A DNA stretch of 17,041 nt from Pseudobdellovibrionaceae bacterium (GCA_913774795.1 CAJYIL010000753.1:1-17041); one strand, 5' to 3'; positions 6,761 to 15,207 are shown, numbered from the stretch's first letter. Numbers and translations are program-made. Notes: generated from the sequence alone by a model not told the origin.

Positions 6761-8091
6761 ATATCGACTTTAAGCATCGCCGGTGAGTCGGTGACATCAA
6801 ACATCTCGCCGTGCGGAACAATTTTGATCTGACCGAACTCTTCAAGCAGCATTCGGTACGCGGCCGCAACCGGGCGAGGTTTACGGTCAAGATCGTAAAG
6901 GCCGCACTCGTTCACCGTGCCCTTTTTGTGCGAAAGCCCGATGTCCCAATCGATTTGATCAACGAGAGAGTACCACGTGAAGCCAAGCACGGGGACGCCG
7001 TCTCCGCGCATGCGAATGATGTTTGTCCATTGCTTCCAGAGCCATACTGGATTTTCTTTCGCATCGAACGTATTGGTCTCGGTGTGCATGACCGGCTTAT
7101 GATAACGGCGCCAGTATTCGTGCGTGATGAGATACCAACCCAAAACGTCGGAGGCCTCCATGCACGTGCCATCTCGAAGACGGATCTTTTCGTTACGCCC
7201 GTAGTAGTCGCTTCCCATGATTTGGTAACCGGGCGGTTCGCCGCGCATGAACCATTCGAATTCTTCGCGAGTGAGACCGTTATCCATCATGAAGAGAAGC
7301 ACTTGAGCATCAGGTTGCTTCGCGTAGATGAGGTCTAAAGCGATGAAGCGAAGTTGGTTGTCGAGAAGTCCCTCAGACTTAATCCCGCCACGCAGCTCGT
7401 GAATGTACTCGGTGCTTTCGTTTTGAACGATAATCGCATCGCTTCTTTCGCGAACGATTGCGTGACACGCAAGAATACTCGCTGCCGCGCAGTGTTTGAG
7501 AGCGGTGACGAAAGCTCGATCGGATTTCAGACGCTCGTTCCAGACGCCTTCGCGGCCACTGAATTTTGCGGTCACAAAAATTTCGTTCACCGGAGTATAG
7601 CAGCGCACCCACGGATACCGTTTCGCAACAGCCGCGACATACTCCGCGAACAGAATCGGCATTTCAGGATTTTGAAAGTCTCCGACCCAATCGGGAACGC
7701 CGAAATGAAGAAGATCAAGAATCGGGATCAGGCCCAATTCCTTCATTCGATTCATCGCTTTGTCCGCGAACGACCAATCATATTTGCCGCGTGCCGGATT
7801 CACCAAGTGGTAGGGAAGACCGTAACGCACGACCTTGAGGCCGAGATCAGCGATCAGCTGAAAATCTTTTTCCCAGTGCTCATAGTGGCCAGTCTCAAGC
7901 ATTTCGTCGCGTCGCCCGTCGACGGTTTGCGGGTAGGAGCATTCGATGCCGGTCGCGAACATGAAATTACTTTCGCTGAGCTTGGGGAGACCCTGACCTG
8001 TCGATCCATCGGCGCCACCGAATTCATCGCCGCTAAATTCTCCGTTACCGAGTTGTTCTTTGATGTGCTGAAGGAAACTCTTATTTTTCAA
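6757..8091 (-). CDS. Glycoside hydrolase, family 1-like (clan GH-A beta-glycosidase)
   Basis: This 444-residue TIM-barrel glycosidase has the clan GH-A layout. After a Gly-rich N-terminal 40 residues come the first strand (FMFATGIECSYPQ), VVRYGLPYHLVNP (88-99), TPVNE with acid/base Glu170, IMGSDYYGRN (291-300), the HTETN nucleophile Glu338, and FTWYSLVDQIDWD with GLYDLD near the end, as in GH1. GH1 enzymes cleave beta-glucosides, galactosides and similar by a retaining mechanism. The substrate is unknown. No signal peptide is visible, so it is probably cytoplasmic. The start is a TTG at 8091 embedded in TTGA with the stop of the GMC gene, and AGGA lies about 8 bases upstream. It is the last gene of the four-gene leftward operon, so its substrate or product probably relates to the GMC enzyme and the SDR. 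Confidence 0.85.
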   Translation of the reverse strand: MKNKSFLQHIKEQLGNGEFSGDEFGGADGSTGQGLPKLSESNFMFATGIECSYPQTVDGRRDEMLETGHYEHWEKDFQLIADLGLKVVRYGLPYHLVNPARGKYDWSFADKAMNRMKELGLIPILDLLHFGVPDWVGDFQNPEMPILFAEYVAAVAKRYPWVRCYTPVNEIFVTAKFSGREGVWNERLKSDRAFVTALKHCAAASILACHAIVRERSDAIIVQNESTEYIHELRGGIKSEGLLDNQLRFIALDLIYAKQPDAQVLLFMMDNGLTREEFEWFMRGEPPGYQIMGSDYYGRNEKIRLRDGTCMEASDVLGWYLITHEYWRRYHKPVMHTETNTFDAKENPVWLWKQWTNIIRMRGDGVPVLGFTWYSLVDQIDWDIGLSHKKGTVNECGLYDLDRKPRPVAAAYRMLLEEFGQIKIVPHGEMFDVTDSPAMLKVDI

Positions 8092-9701
8092 GACTGACGT
8101 CCTAGGTAATGATCGGCCGTGCGAAGCGAGAGCGCCATAATTGTGAGAGCGGGATTCACGCTGAGAGCACTCGGGAAGATCGAGTTGTCGCAGATATAGA
8201 GATTTTCGAGATCGAAAGCTTTGCCGCTCGGGTCAACGACGCAAGAATCGGCATCATGACCCATGCGTGCGGTGCCGATGATGTGAGCGCCGCGTTTGAA
8301 CGTCCAGATGTTGCGGGCTCCGGCTTCTTCCCAGATTGCGCGCATCTTTTTCTCCGCGTGATCCATCATCCGTTTTTCGTTTTCACCGAACGTAAAATGC
8401 ACACGCGGTTTTCTTAGGCCCCGGTCGTCGAGTTCGTCAGACAACTCGACGAAATTCTCCGATGAAGGGTAACAGTCACCCAGCATGTTAATACCCGCAA
8501 CAAAGGGGTATTGCCGCATGTGAGCCTTCAGTTTTTCGCCCCAGAGTTTTTCGCCGCGGACTTTCTGCGAAACGTACGTAACGGGCATCACGCCGATGCT
8601 CTGAAGAAGATAGCCCGTCTCGTACTCGGCCTTGGGAGCACGGTGAAAGTCTTCAGAGATAAGGGCGCCGGGAATTCCTCTCCACGGTTCATCTTTATCC
8701 GGAAACTCACCCCAAACTTCGGAACCTGGATGCGCCATGAAGTTTCGGCCGAGTTGGCCGCTCGAGTTTGCGAGCGAGTTTAAGAGGAGGAGGCGCGGAG
8801 TTTCGATTCCGCCGGCCGCCAAGAAAACGGCGCGGCACTTTTGCCGATAGGTTTTTCCGCCGCGCTTATAAACCACGCCGGTCATCGTGCGCTTATCTTT
8901 TGAAAGCTCAAACTCCGTGACGTAGGAGTGATCGCGAATCTCAGCGCGGTGAACGACGGCCAGAGGTAAGTACGTCATATCGGTGCTCGACTTCGCTCCG
9001 TTGTTACAGCCGGCTTGGCAAAACCCGCGTCGATTGCAAGCGGGTCTCTGGCCCACACCTTTGACGGTGAAGTCTTTCGAGAGTGCGGCGTTCGCGGCAG
9101 GTGATGTGCGAATGCCGAGACGATCGCAGCCTTTTTGCATGTACTGAGCCGCGCGATTCAAATCGAGGGGAGGAAGAGGGTATGATTTTGAGCGAGAGGC
9201 GCCCCAGGGATAACTTGAAGGGCCACTCACACCGATGAATTGCTCGACTTCGCTTAAGTAGGGTTCGAGTTCGGCATAAGAGAATGGCCAATCCTCACCG
9301 CGACCGAACTCCGTTTTAACTTTGAGATCATTTTCGTGCGGGCGCGGAACGTAAGCGGTGAAGTGGAGTGTCGAACCGCCGACACCTGTTCCTGAGTTGT
9401 TGTTACCGAAAGCGAGGGGGTCTTGACCCGCGGAGAGTCGTTCGTGTCGCCAGAACAATTTCGCCTGCGATTTTTCATCGGTGGCAAAGTCATCGAAGGG
9501 AGAGAAGCGGGGGCCGGCCTCGAGAGCGACGACCTTCATTCCTGCTTGAGCCAGCCGCGCAAGCAAAGGGGCCCCGCCCGCACCGGTGCCGATCACGACG
9601 GCATCGACCTCTTCGTGCAGCGGATAAGTTTGCATCGTCGACCAGTAGTTTGGGACGGCATGCGGAAGAATGTCGTGAGAGAGCTCGATTGCGTTTTTCA
9701 T
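8088..9701 (-). CDS. GMC-family FAD oxidoreductase, catalytic subunit of gluconate/glucoside dehydrogenase type
   Basis: This 537-residue flavoprotein uses FAD to oxidise sugar or sugar-acid alcohol groups. The ADP-binding motif is VVIGTGAGGAP (35-45) with Glu61, GTGVGGSTLHF (104-114) is the second FAD block, and the C-terminal active site has HIIGTARMG (His473) and VNPALT (Asn516). Between them a Cys pattern, CNRRGFCQAGC (221-231, C-x5-C-x3-C), sits where multi-subunit dehydrogenases of this type carry an Fe-S cluster, so a [3Fe-4S] centre is plausible. There is no signal peptide. The family's large subunit is usually exported by riding on a Tat-tagged small subunit, and the gene upstream encodes that partner, here without Tat signal. 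The ATG overlaps the partner's stop as ATGA, indicating coupled translation and stoichiometric assembly. Candidate substrates include gluconate, glucose, or glycosides oxidised at C3. Confidence 0.9.
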   Translation of the reverse strand: MKNAIELSHDILPHAVPNYWSTMQTYPLHEEVDAVVIGTGAGGAPLLARLAQAGMKVVALEAGPRFSPFDDFATDEKSQAKLFWRHERLSAGQDPLAFGNNNSGTGVGGSTLHFTAYVPRPHENDLKVKTEFGRGEDWPFSYAELEPYLSEVEQFIGVSGPSSYPWGASRSKSYPLPPLDLNRAAQYMQKGCDRLGIRTSPAANAALSKDFTVKGVGQRPACNRRGFCQAGCNNGAKSSTDMTYLPLAVVHRAEIRDHSYVTEFELSKDKRTMTGVVYKRGGKTYRQKCRAVFLAAGGIETPRLLLLNSLANSSGQLGRNFMAHPGSEVWGEFPDKDEPWRGIPGALISEDFHRAPKAEYETGYLLQSIGVMPVTYVSQKVRGEKLWGEKLKAHMRQYPFVAGINMLGDCYPSSENFVELSDELDDRGLRKPRVHFTFGENEKRMMDHAEKKMRAIWEEAGARNIWTFKRGAHIIGTARMGHDADSCVVDPSGKAFDLENLYICDNSIFPSALSVNPALTIMALSLRTADHYLGRQS

Positions 9702-10234
9702 TTTCGGATATCGACCATCGATGTGCAGCCGATCGAGGCCTGCGTGAGAGGGTGAGCGTAATAGGCTTCAACGAAGCCGGCTAAAAGCTCTTCGAAAAAC
9801 TTGGACACCCATACGGGCTCACGCGCTTTTTCGATGTGTTCAACGACTTGGGTTTTCTCGCTGAGGTTCAAATCGCAGAACGACTTCTGGAATTTTGTTT
9901 GCGCCATTTCGTCTACGATGCGAAGACCCGATTTATACATTTCGGTCTCCGGAGGCAGCACGTCGTAGCGCCAGCCTTTTCCGATTGTCTTAGAAAGACG
10001 GAGATCCAGATCGCTCGCAAGATCGACCCGCCAGTCGGGCTGATCGTTCTGCGGAATCAAGACGTCAGCCACCGCGCGCGCGATCGCGAATTCCTGAGCC
10101 GTTAAGACTTTTGGTTGCGGAGCAGGATTGTTCTCTTCGATTCGAGCAAAAAGTACGGCGCGTGTTCGCGGAGTCATCTTGTCGAACTGAAGTCTTTCGA
10201 GGAGAGCAGACTTCGAGAGCGACCGATTATCCAA
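9698..10234 (-). CDS. Gluconate 2-dehydrogenase subunit 3 family protein (small 'hitchhiker' subunit)
   Basis: This 178-residue small subunit pairs with the GMC flavoprotein encoded directly downstream. The family signature LTAQEFAIARAVADVLIP (44-61) is clear, followed by a helical middle and a C-terminal block ending in HPLTQASIGC with a motif-like terminal region. Related subunits start with a twin-arginine signal that exports the folded heterodimer. Here the first 40 residues (MDNRSLSKSALLERL...) hold no RR pair followed by a hydrophobic stretch, so the complex may stay in the cytoplasm or be secreted differently. The TTG start at 10234 is fixed by GGAGG five bases upstream and lies within the end of the SDR gene (8-base overlap). 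No cytochrome c subunit gene lies nearby, so the electron acceptor is unknown. Confidence 0.85.
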   Translation of the reverse strand: MDNRSLSKSALLERLQFDKMTPRTRAVLFARIEENNPAPQPKVLTAQEFAIARAVADVLIPQNDQPDWRVDLASDLDLRLSKTIGKGWRYDVLPPETEMYKSGLRIVDEMAQTKFQKSFCDLNLSEKTQVVEHIEKAREPVWVSKFFEELLAGFVEAYYAHPLTQASIGCTSMVDIRK

Positions 10235-11099
10235 TACGTCCTCCAGTGACTTCGAGCAAAGCCCCGGTCACGAACGAGCTATCTTGGCTGGCGAAGTAAA
10301 CGTAGGCCGGCGCAAGTTCTTCGGGCTGGCCCGGTCGCTTCATAATGACTTCGTGCCCGAAGTTTTCGATCTCTTCAGCCGGCATCGTACCCGGAATGTT
10401 GGGCGTCCAGACAGGGCCGGGGACAACACAGTTTACTCGGATCGACCGATCTCCCAGCGAGAGTGCCAGCGACTTCGTGAAGCTGTGGATTGCGCCTTTC
10501 GTCGCGGAGTACGGAATGAGAATGCCGATACCAACGATGCCGACGATAGAGCCGGTGTTAATGATCGCGTCTCCCGCTTTCAAGTGCGGGACCGCGGCTT
10601 GCGACATGTAAATCATCGCGAGAATGTTCGTTTCGAACGCGCGCGTGATTTCTTCCTCGGTGTAATCTTCGAATTTCTTCTGCGCGCTTTGATAAGCGGC
10701 GTTGTTGACGAGAATGTCGAGGCCACCAAACTCTTGAACCGTTTGATCGACGAAGCCGAAGCAAGCTGAGCGTTTACGGAGATCGCCTTTAATCAGCAAG
10801 CACCGACGACCTTCTTTCTCAACGAGTTCTTTGGTCCTTTGGGCGTCGTCCGTGTTTTCGTTGTAGACGATCGCGACGTCAGCGCCCTCTTTCGCGTAGG
10901 CGACGGCGACCGAGCGGCCGATTCCCGAATCTGCTCCCGTGATCAAAGCTCGCTTGCCCTTCAGCTTGGCTGCGGCTTTGTAGAACTGCAGATCGTCAGC
11001 CGGAACGGGATCCATTTTCGACTGAACGGCCGGGTAGGGTTGCTTCTGGGCGTGAATGTTTTTGGAAAGCGGACGAAACGGTTTATCAGACTGAGCCAA
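10227..11099 (-). CDS. Short-chain dehydrogenase/reductase, YghA/general-stress type
   Basis: This 290-residue classical SDR oxidises or reduces an alcohol/carbonyl with NAD(P) in the cytoplasm. It has TGADSGIG (54-61), DILVNNAA (128-135), catalytic Ser184 in NTGSIVG, and Y197-S-A-T-K201. The N-terminal extension of about 48 residues (PYPAVQSKMDPVP... then LKGKRALITG) is typical of the YghA/YhxC group, often annotated as glucose-1-dehydrogenase-like or stress SDR. The end VTGALLEVTGG fits the substrate-binding tail. The start is TTG at 11099, seven bases after GGAG (11110-11107). It is the first gene of the leftward operon with the small subunit, GMC and GH1-like genes, and divergent from the M32 carboxypeptidase. 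It may process the product of the GMC enzyme, or be an independent stress enzyme. Confidence 0.88.
   Translation of the reverse strand: MAQSDKPFRPLSKNIHAQKQPYPAVQSKMDPVPADDLQFYKAAAKLKGKRALITGADSGIGRSVAVAYAKEGADVAIVYNENTDDAQRTKELVEKEGRRCLLIKGDLRKRSACFGFVDQTVQEFGGLDILVNNAAYQSAQKKFEDYTEEEITRAFETNILAMIYMSQAAVPHLKAGDAIINTGSIVGIVGIGILIPYSATKGAIHSFTKSLALSLGDRSIRVNCVVPGPVWTPNIPGTMPAEEIENFGHEVIMKRPGQPEELAPAYVYFASQDSSFVTGALLEVTGGRIG
10240..10244 (-). promoter_or_regulatory. Shine-Dalgarno GGAGG for the small subunit, inside the SDR gene
   Basis: Minus-strand GGAGG is followed by ACGTA and TTG at 10234. It lies within the last codons of the SDR coding sequence, which supports the TTG start and operon structure. 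Confidence 0.6.
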
Positions 11100-11241
11100 A
11101 GGATATCTCCATGACGAGTTCTAGAACGAGAATCGCCGCTCGAAACCAAATGTGCTTCACACTCCTGTCACGTCTCGAATGCGATTCAATCAAGTTTGAT
11201 TTTTGCTGAATTCGCGACGCCTTTTGCGACATAATAGGGGG
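11100..11241. promoter_or_regulatory. Divergent spacer with a CATAAT box abutting the carboxypeptidase start
   Basis: This spacer drives the SDR operon leftward and the carboxypeptidase gene rightward. On the plus strand CATAAT (11230-11235) lies six bases before the ATG at 11242, the distance expected for a transcript starting at or next to the start codon. A G-run (11237-11241) touches the ATG and is too close to act as a Shine-Dalgarno. No good -35 at 16-18 bases is seen (TGAATT at 11207-11212 is weak). For the SDR direction only the ribosome site GGAG (11110-11107) is clear. Confidence 0.4.
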
Positions 11242-12732
11242 ATGCAAAACTACCAGAAATTAGAAGCCCGCTTTCGCCAACGCAGCCGCCTCGAAGACCT
11301 CCGAAACATGTCGAGCTGGGACGAGTCGGTGATGATGCCCACCGGGAGCGGCGATGCACGCGCAAACTCACTCGCTGAGCTTGGCTCTGTCATCCAGACT
11401 CTGATTTGCGCACCTGAGGTCGGCGAATGGATCGAAGGCGCTCAGCTTGAAAAACTTGATTCGTGGCAACAGGCGAACTTGAGAGAGATTAAAAAAGTTT
11501 ATCTCGAGAACACCGCGATTCCCGTTGAGCTCAACCAGCGGCTCACGATCGCAAATATGAAGTCGCAGGCGGCATGGCGGGAGTTGCGCGCCAAAAATAA
11601 TTGGCGCGATCTTGTTCCTTTGATGAAAGAGTCTCTCGGACTGCAGCGTGAGGCTCTGGGAGTTCTGAGTCAGCAGTTTGGCCTTTCGATCTACGATACG
11701 GCTCTCAGTCTTTATTCACCTGGCTTGAACACAGAAACCGTCGAGCGACTCTTCGGTGACTTGAATCAGTTTCTCCCGTCATTGGTTTCTCAGGTCGTCG
11801 AAAAACAAAAGTTGAAGCCAGTTGAAATTCCACAAGGCCGTTTTCCCATGGCCGCGCAGAAGGCGCTTGGCCTGGAGCTCATGCAGCTTCTAGGCTACGA
11901 TCTCAATCGCGGGCGTCTCGACGAGAGTCATCACCCGTTCTGCGGCGGCAGTACAAATGATGTGCGAATCACTACGCGCTACAATGAATCTGATTTCGTG
12001 TCGGCCTTAATGGGTGTCCTTCACGAGACAGGTCATGCGATTTACGAACAAAATCGCCCTCAAGAATGGATCGAGCAGCCGGTCGGCGGTGCGTGCGGAA
12101 TGGCGATTCACGAAAGTCAGAGCTTACTGATGGAGATGCAAGTGTCTCGCTCACGCGAATTTCTTGAGTTTGCAGCTCCGGTGATTCGAAAGCATCTTGC
12201 TAAGTCAGTCGAGAACCCGACATCGCTCGAGGCCGATAATCTGGCTCGTCTTGTGAGCCAAGTAGAACCCGGATTGATCCGCGTCGACGCCGATGAAATG
12301 ACCTACCCCGCGCACGTCATCTTGAGATTCGAGATTGAGCGCGCGCTCCTAGATGGCTCACTCCCGCTTGAAGATCTGCCGGCGGTCTGGAACGAAAAAA
12401 TGAAGCGATCACTCGGGCTTTCGACACTCGGAAACGATAAGGACGGATGCATGCAAGACGTTCACTGGCCCGCTGGCCTGTGGGGTTACTTTCCGGCTTA
12501 TACTTTCGGGGCCGTTATCGCCGCGCAGCTCTTTGCGGCCGCTCGCGCGAAGCATCCGACGATCGGCCAGAACATCGCGCGCGGCGATTTCAATCTGCTA
12601 CAAGGTTGGCTTCGCCAAACCGTTTGGTCGAAGGGCTCGTTCCTGCCAACGCTCGAATTGGTCGAGCAAGCTTCAGGCACGCTTTCAACGGCCGCCTTCA
12701 AAGCGCACATTCAAAAGCGCTATGTCGAGTGA
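11242..12732 (+). CDS. Metallocarboxypeptidase, M32 (Taq carboxypeptidase) family
   Basis: This 496-residue zinc carboxypeptidase removes C-terminal amino acids from peptides in the cytoplasm. Family motifs are all present: SSWDESVMMP near the N-terminus (24-33), HPF...DVRITTRY (231-247), HETGH zinc site (261-265), HESQS (290-294, third zinc ligand Glu), and the late LWGYFPAYTFG block. Length is typical (about 500). The frame is open upstream to a TTG at 11203, but the M32 fold begins right after the ATG at 11242 and the upstream codons (Arg-rich) look non-coding, so ATG is chosen. This start lacks a usable Shine-Dalgarno and sits just after a -10-like box (leaderless candidate). It is divergent from the SDR operon, with the isomerase gene following 73 bases later. 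Confidence 0.92.
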   Translation: MQNYQKLEARFRQRSRLEDLRNMSSWDESVMMPTGSGDARANSLAELGSVIQTLICAPEVGEWIEGAQLEKLDSWQQANLREIKKVYLENTAIPVELNQRLTIANMKSQAAWRELRAKNNWRDLVPLMKESLGLQREALGVLSQQFGLSIYDTALSLYSPGLNTETVERLFGDLNQFLPSLVSQVVEKQKLKPVEIPQGRFPMAAQKALGLELMQLLGYDLNRGRLDESHHPFCGGSTNDVRITTRYNESDFVSALMGVLHETGHAIYEQNRPQEWIEQPVGGACGMAIHESQSLLMEMQVSRSREFLEFAAPVIRKHLAKSVENPTSLEADNLARLVSQVEPGLIRVDADEMTYPAHVILRFEIERALLDGSLPLEDLPAVWNEKMKRSLGLSTLGNDKDGCMQDVHWPAGLWGYFPAYTFGAVIAAQLFAAARAKHPTIGQNIARGDFNLLQGWLRQTVWSKGSFLPTLELVEQASGTLSTAAFKAHIQKRYVE

Positions 12733-12805
12733 AGGCTCGTAGCTCTGTCTAGCGCTTTCACAGCTTGATCGCCATTTGCGTCGGATTTGAAAGCATGGCA
12801 ATCTC

Positions 12806-15184
12806 ATGAGTTGGCAATATTTTGCGCGGAAGTCTCAAGTGAAAAGCTTTGTTTCGGTTCTTGTCTCGGGTCTCGTCGTCATCCTCTTTGCGATCCTTGT
12901 CGTCTTCACGATGAGGCCTCAACCTCCGAGAACTGTTGATGCGATTCTCGCGCTTCAAGATCAATACTCATTGCAAGTTCAACCGATTTTCAATGCTCGC
13001 TGTATTGCCTGTCACTCGTGCTTTAATTCACCTTGCCAGCTGAATTTAAGTTCCTACGAAGGTGTCAGCCGAGGCGCGAACAAGATCAGCATCTATGATT
13101 TTCCGATGCTTGAAGCGAGGCAGCCGACTCGGCTCTACGTCGACGCTCAGTCACCGAAAGAGTGGCGGGAGAAGGGCTTCTACTCCGTCATGCGAACTCG
13201 CCAATCGCGATCCTCTTTAATTGAGGCGATGATCTCTCAAGTGCCAGGTCTGGAGTCAGGGCTTCAATCCTCTTTTCCCTCCGAAGAATCTCGAACGTGC
13301 GAAGATCATGTAGCGCAAGGCTTGTCTGCTTACAGAAAGGCAAACCCGGGAGGGCGAATGCCTTATGGGCTCCCGGCTCTTTCAGATCACGAAGTCGGAT
13401 TTATCAAGGCCTGGCTCGATCGTGGAACGCACCCTCCGACTGTCATCGAACTGGAGGAGAAAGTTCTCGCGGAGTCACCATTCAAAGCCAAAGTGAGCGC
13501 GTGGGAAAAATTCTTGAACGGCCATGACATGAAGTCGCGGCTGAGTGCGCGCTATCTCTATGAACACCTCTTCTTGGCGCATATTTACTTTGAAGAAGAG
13601 CCCCAAGTCTTTTTCAGGCTCGTTCGATCGCGAACTTCGTCTGGACCGATCGACGAGATAGCGACTTCGTATCCGTTCGATTCACCGGGAGACTCTTTCG
13701 CTTACCGGCTACGCCCCGTGACGAACGCCATCACTCACAAAGACCATATCCCGTTTGTCTTCAATGATCGCAAGCTCACAACCTATCGTCAGCAATTCGT
13801 TGATTCGAAATGGGCGCATATTCCGTCGGAGATGCCACCTTATGGTCGAGCGGGCGGCAATCCGTTTCAAACCTTCATCGATGTCCCGATTCGAGCTCGT
13901 TACCAGTTCTTCCTCGATGAAGCGGGCTACCATGTCATGACGTTCATCAAAGGGCCGGTGTGCCGTGGGCCAACCGCTCTGAATGTGATCAACGATAATT
14001 TCTGGGTGATGTTTACCGATCCCGAGCACGACGCAATGATCAATGATCCTGAGCTCGAGAAAAAAATAGCGCTCAACGCTGCTTTTCCTGCTGAATCGAA
14101 AGACGACATTCTCCCGTTTGCTGACTACCGAAAACGTTACTGGCAGAACGTTCAATTTAAGACGGCATCGTTGCGCCACAGGCACTTTGTTTCAAGCCCT
14201 GCCATGATTTGGACGGGCGAAGGTACAAACACGAATGCGACGCTGACGATTTATCGTCACTTCGACAGTGCGCAAGTCTTGCGGGGCCTCCAGGGCGTCA
14301 CGCCCAAGACCGTATGGATCATCGACTATCAGATCTTTGAGTCGATTTATTACAACCTGACGGCCGGTTACAACGTGTTTGGCGCTCTCCTGCATCAGGT
14401 GAATTCGCGTCTCTTCATGGAAATGTCACGGCTCGCGTCCGAGGACCAATTCTTGAGTCTCCTCCCGGAGAAGAACCGCGCCGGAGTTCGGGCCTCCTGG
14501 AACCGGCCTACTCCGGATAAAAAGGAATCACTCGCTAAAAAAGCCGTCGATCTGTTTCTCGGCGATGTCAAAGACAAACTCAAGTTCGATTACCCGTTTG
14601 CTTATTCATCGATTCCCAGCGCATTCGACGGAGAGACGTTCGATGATCCGAAACGTGAAATCCTCTCGTTCGTAGAAAAGTCGCGATTTACGCGATCGCA
14701 GTTGTCGACCAAATCGACCGAGACAGATGTCGATCTTCGCTCATTGACCCAGCTCCCAGCGAAAGCCGTGAAGTGGTTTCCTGATGCCACGCTCTTAAGA
14801 TTGAGCGACTCAGACAGAGTTTTTACGATCATCCACAACAAAGAGCGCTATAACGTATCGCTTCTTTTTCTTGAAGACGATTTGCGTGATCCATCACGGG
14901 ATACGCTCGATGTCGTGAGCGGGGTGGCCACCTCTTACCCGAATGCTTTTTTTGTCCTGAACAGAGATCAACTCAAATCATTTGTTTCGAGTTTCGGCTC
15001 GGTCGATTCAGCGCAGGCAGCAAGAGCTTTCTTGAAGAAATATGCGGTCTCCCGGGCGAGCCCCACTTTCTGGGAGAATTACGATTGGTTCTCGGCTCAC
15101 AGCCAAGAGCCGCTCTCTAATGAATCTGGATCACTAGATCTCAACCGTTACATGGATCTCGATCCGAAGGTCGAAATTCGCTAA
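12806..15184 (+). CDS. cti: Fatty acid cis/trans isomerase (Cti)
   Basis: This 792-residue haem protein converts cis- to trans-unsaturated acyl chains in membrane phospholipids, lowering fluidity under heat or solvent stress. A single membrane segment or uncleaved signal (about 14-34) follows a basic N-terminus, placing the enzyme in the periplasm. The c-type haem motif CIACH (66-70) is followed by SCFNSPCQLNLSSYEG, the Cti signature, and the later blocks RYLYEHLFLAH, WAHIPSEMPPYGRAGGNP, GPVCRGPTALNVI and TVWIIDYQIFESIYYNLTAGYNVFG match this family along its length. It is slightly longer than Pseudomonas Cti (about 760-770). The ATG at 12806 has only a weak GAAAG upstream. It stands alone between the carboxypeptidase gene and a convergent metalloprotease gene. 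Cti is usually expressed constitutively and controlled by substrate access. Confidence 0.93.
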   Translation: MSWQYFARKSQVKSFVSVLVSGLVVILFAILVVFTMRPQPPRTVDAILALQDQYSLQVQPIFNARCIACHSCFNSPCQLNLSSYEGVSRGANKISIYDFPMLEARQPTRLYVDAQSPKEWREKGFYSVMRTRQSRSSLIEAMISQVPGLESGLQSSFPSEESRTCEDHVAQGLSAYRKANPGGRMPYGLPALSDHEVGFIKAWLDRGTHPPTVIELEEKVLAESPFKAKVSAWEKFLNGHDMKSRLSARYLYEHLFLAHIYFEEEPQVFFRLVRSRTSSGPIDEIATSYPFDSPGDSFAYRLRPVTNAITHKDHIPFVFNDRKLTTYRQQFVDSKWAHIPSEMPPYGRAGGNPFQTFIDVPIRARYQFFLDEAGYHVMTFIKGPVCRGPTALNVINDNFWVMFTDPEHDAMINDPELEKKIALNAAFPAESKDDILPFADYRKRYWQNVQFKTASLRHRHFVSSPAMIWTGEGTNTNATLTIYRHFDSAQVLRGLQGVTPKTVWIIDYQIFESIYYNLTAGYNVFGALLHQVNSRLFMEMSRLASEDQFLSLLPEKNRAGVRASWNRPTPDKKESLAKKAVDLFLGDVKDKLKFDYPFAYSSIPSAFDGETFDDPKREILSFVEKSRFTRSQLSTKSTETDVDLRSLTQLPAKAVKWFPDATLLRLSDSDRVFTIIHNKERYNVSLLFLEDDLRDPSRDTLDVVSGVATSYPNAFFVLNRDQLKSFVSSFGSVDSAQAARAFLKKYAVSRASPTFWENYDWFSAHSQEPLSNESGSLDLNRYMDLDPKVEIR

Positions 15185-15207
15185 GGACCGTCGAGCTTGA
15201 AGACAAG

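Noticed and set aside
7354..8097. A 247-codon open frame antisense to the GH1-like gene, and similar long antisense frames at 6811-7338 and 2154-2660
   Set aside because: They lie fully opposite clearly conserved enzymes, have no domain motifs or ribosome sites, and follow from the codon composition of the sense genes.
12754..12794. Inverted repeat GCTTTCA/TGAAAGC upstream of cti as terminator or operator
   Set aside because: Only 7 bases with a 27-base loop and no T-run; likely chance.
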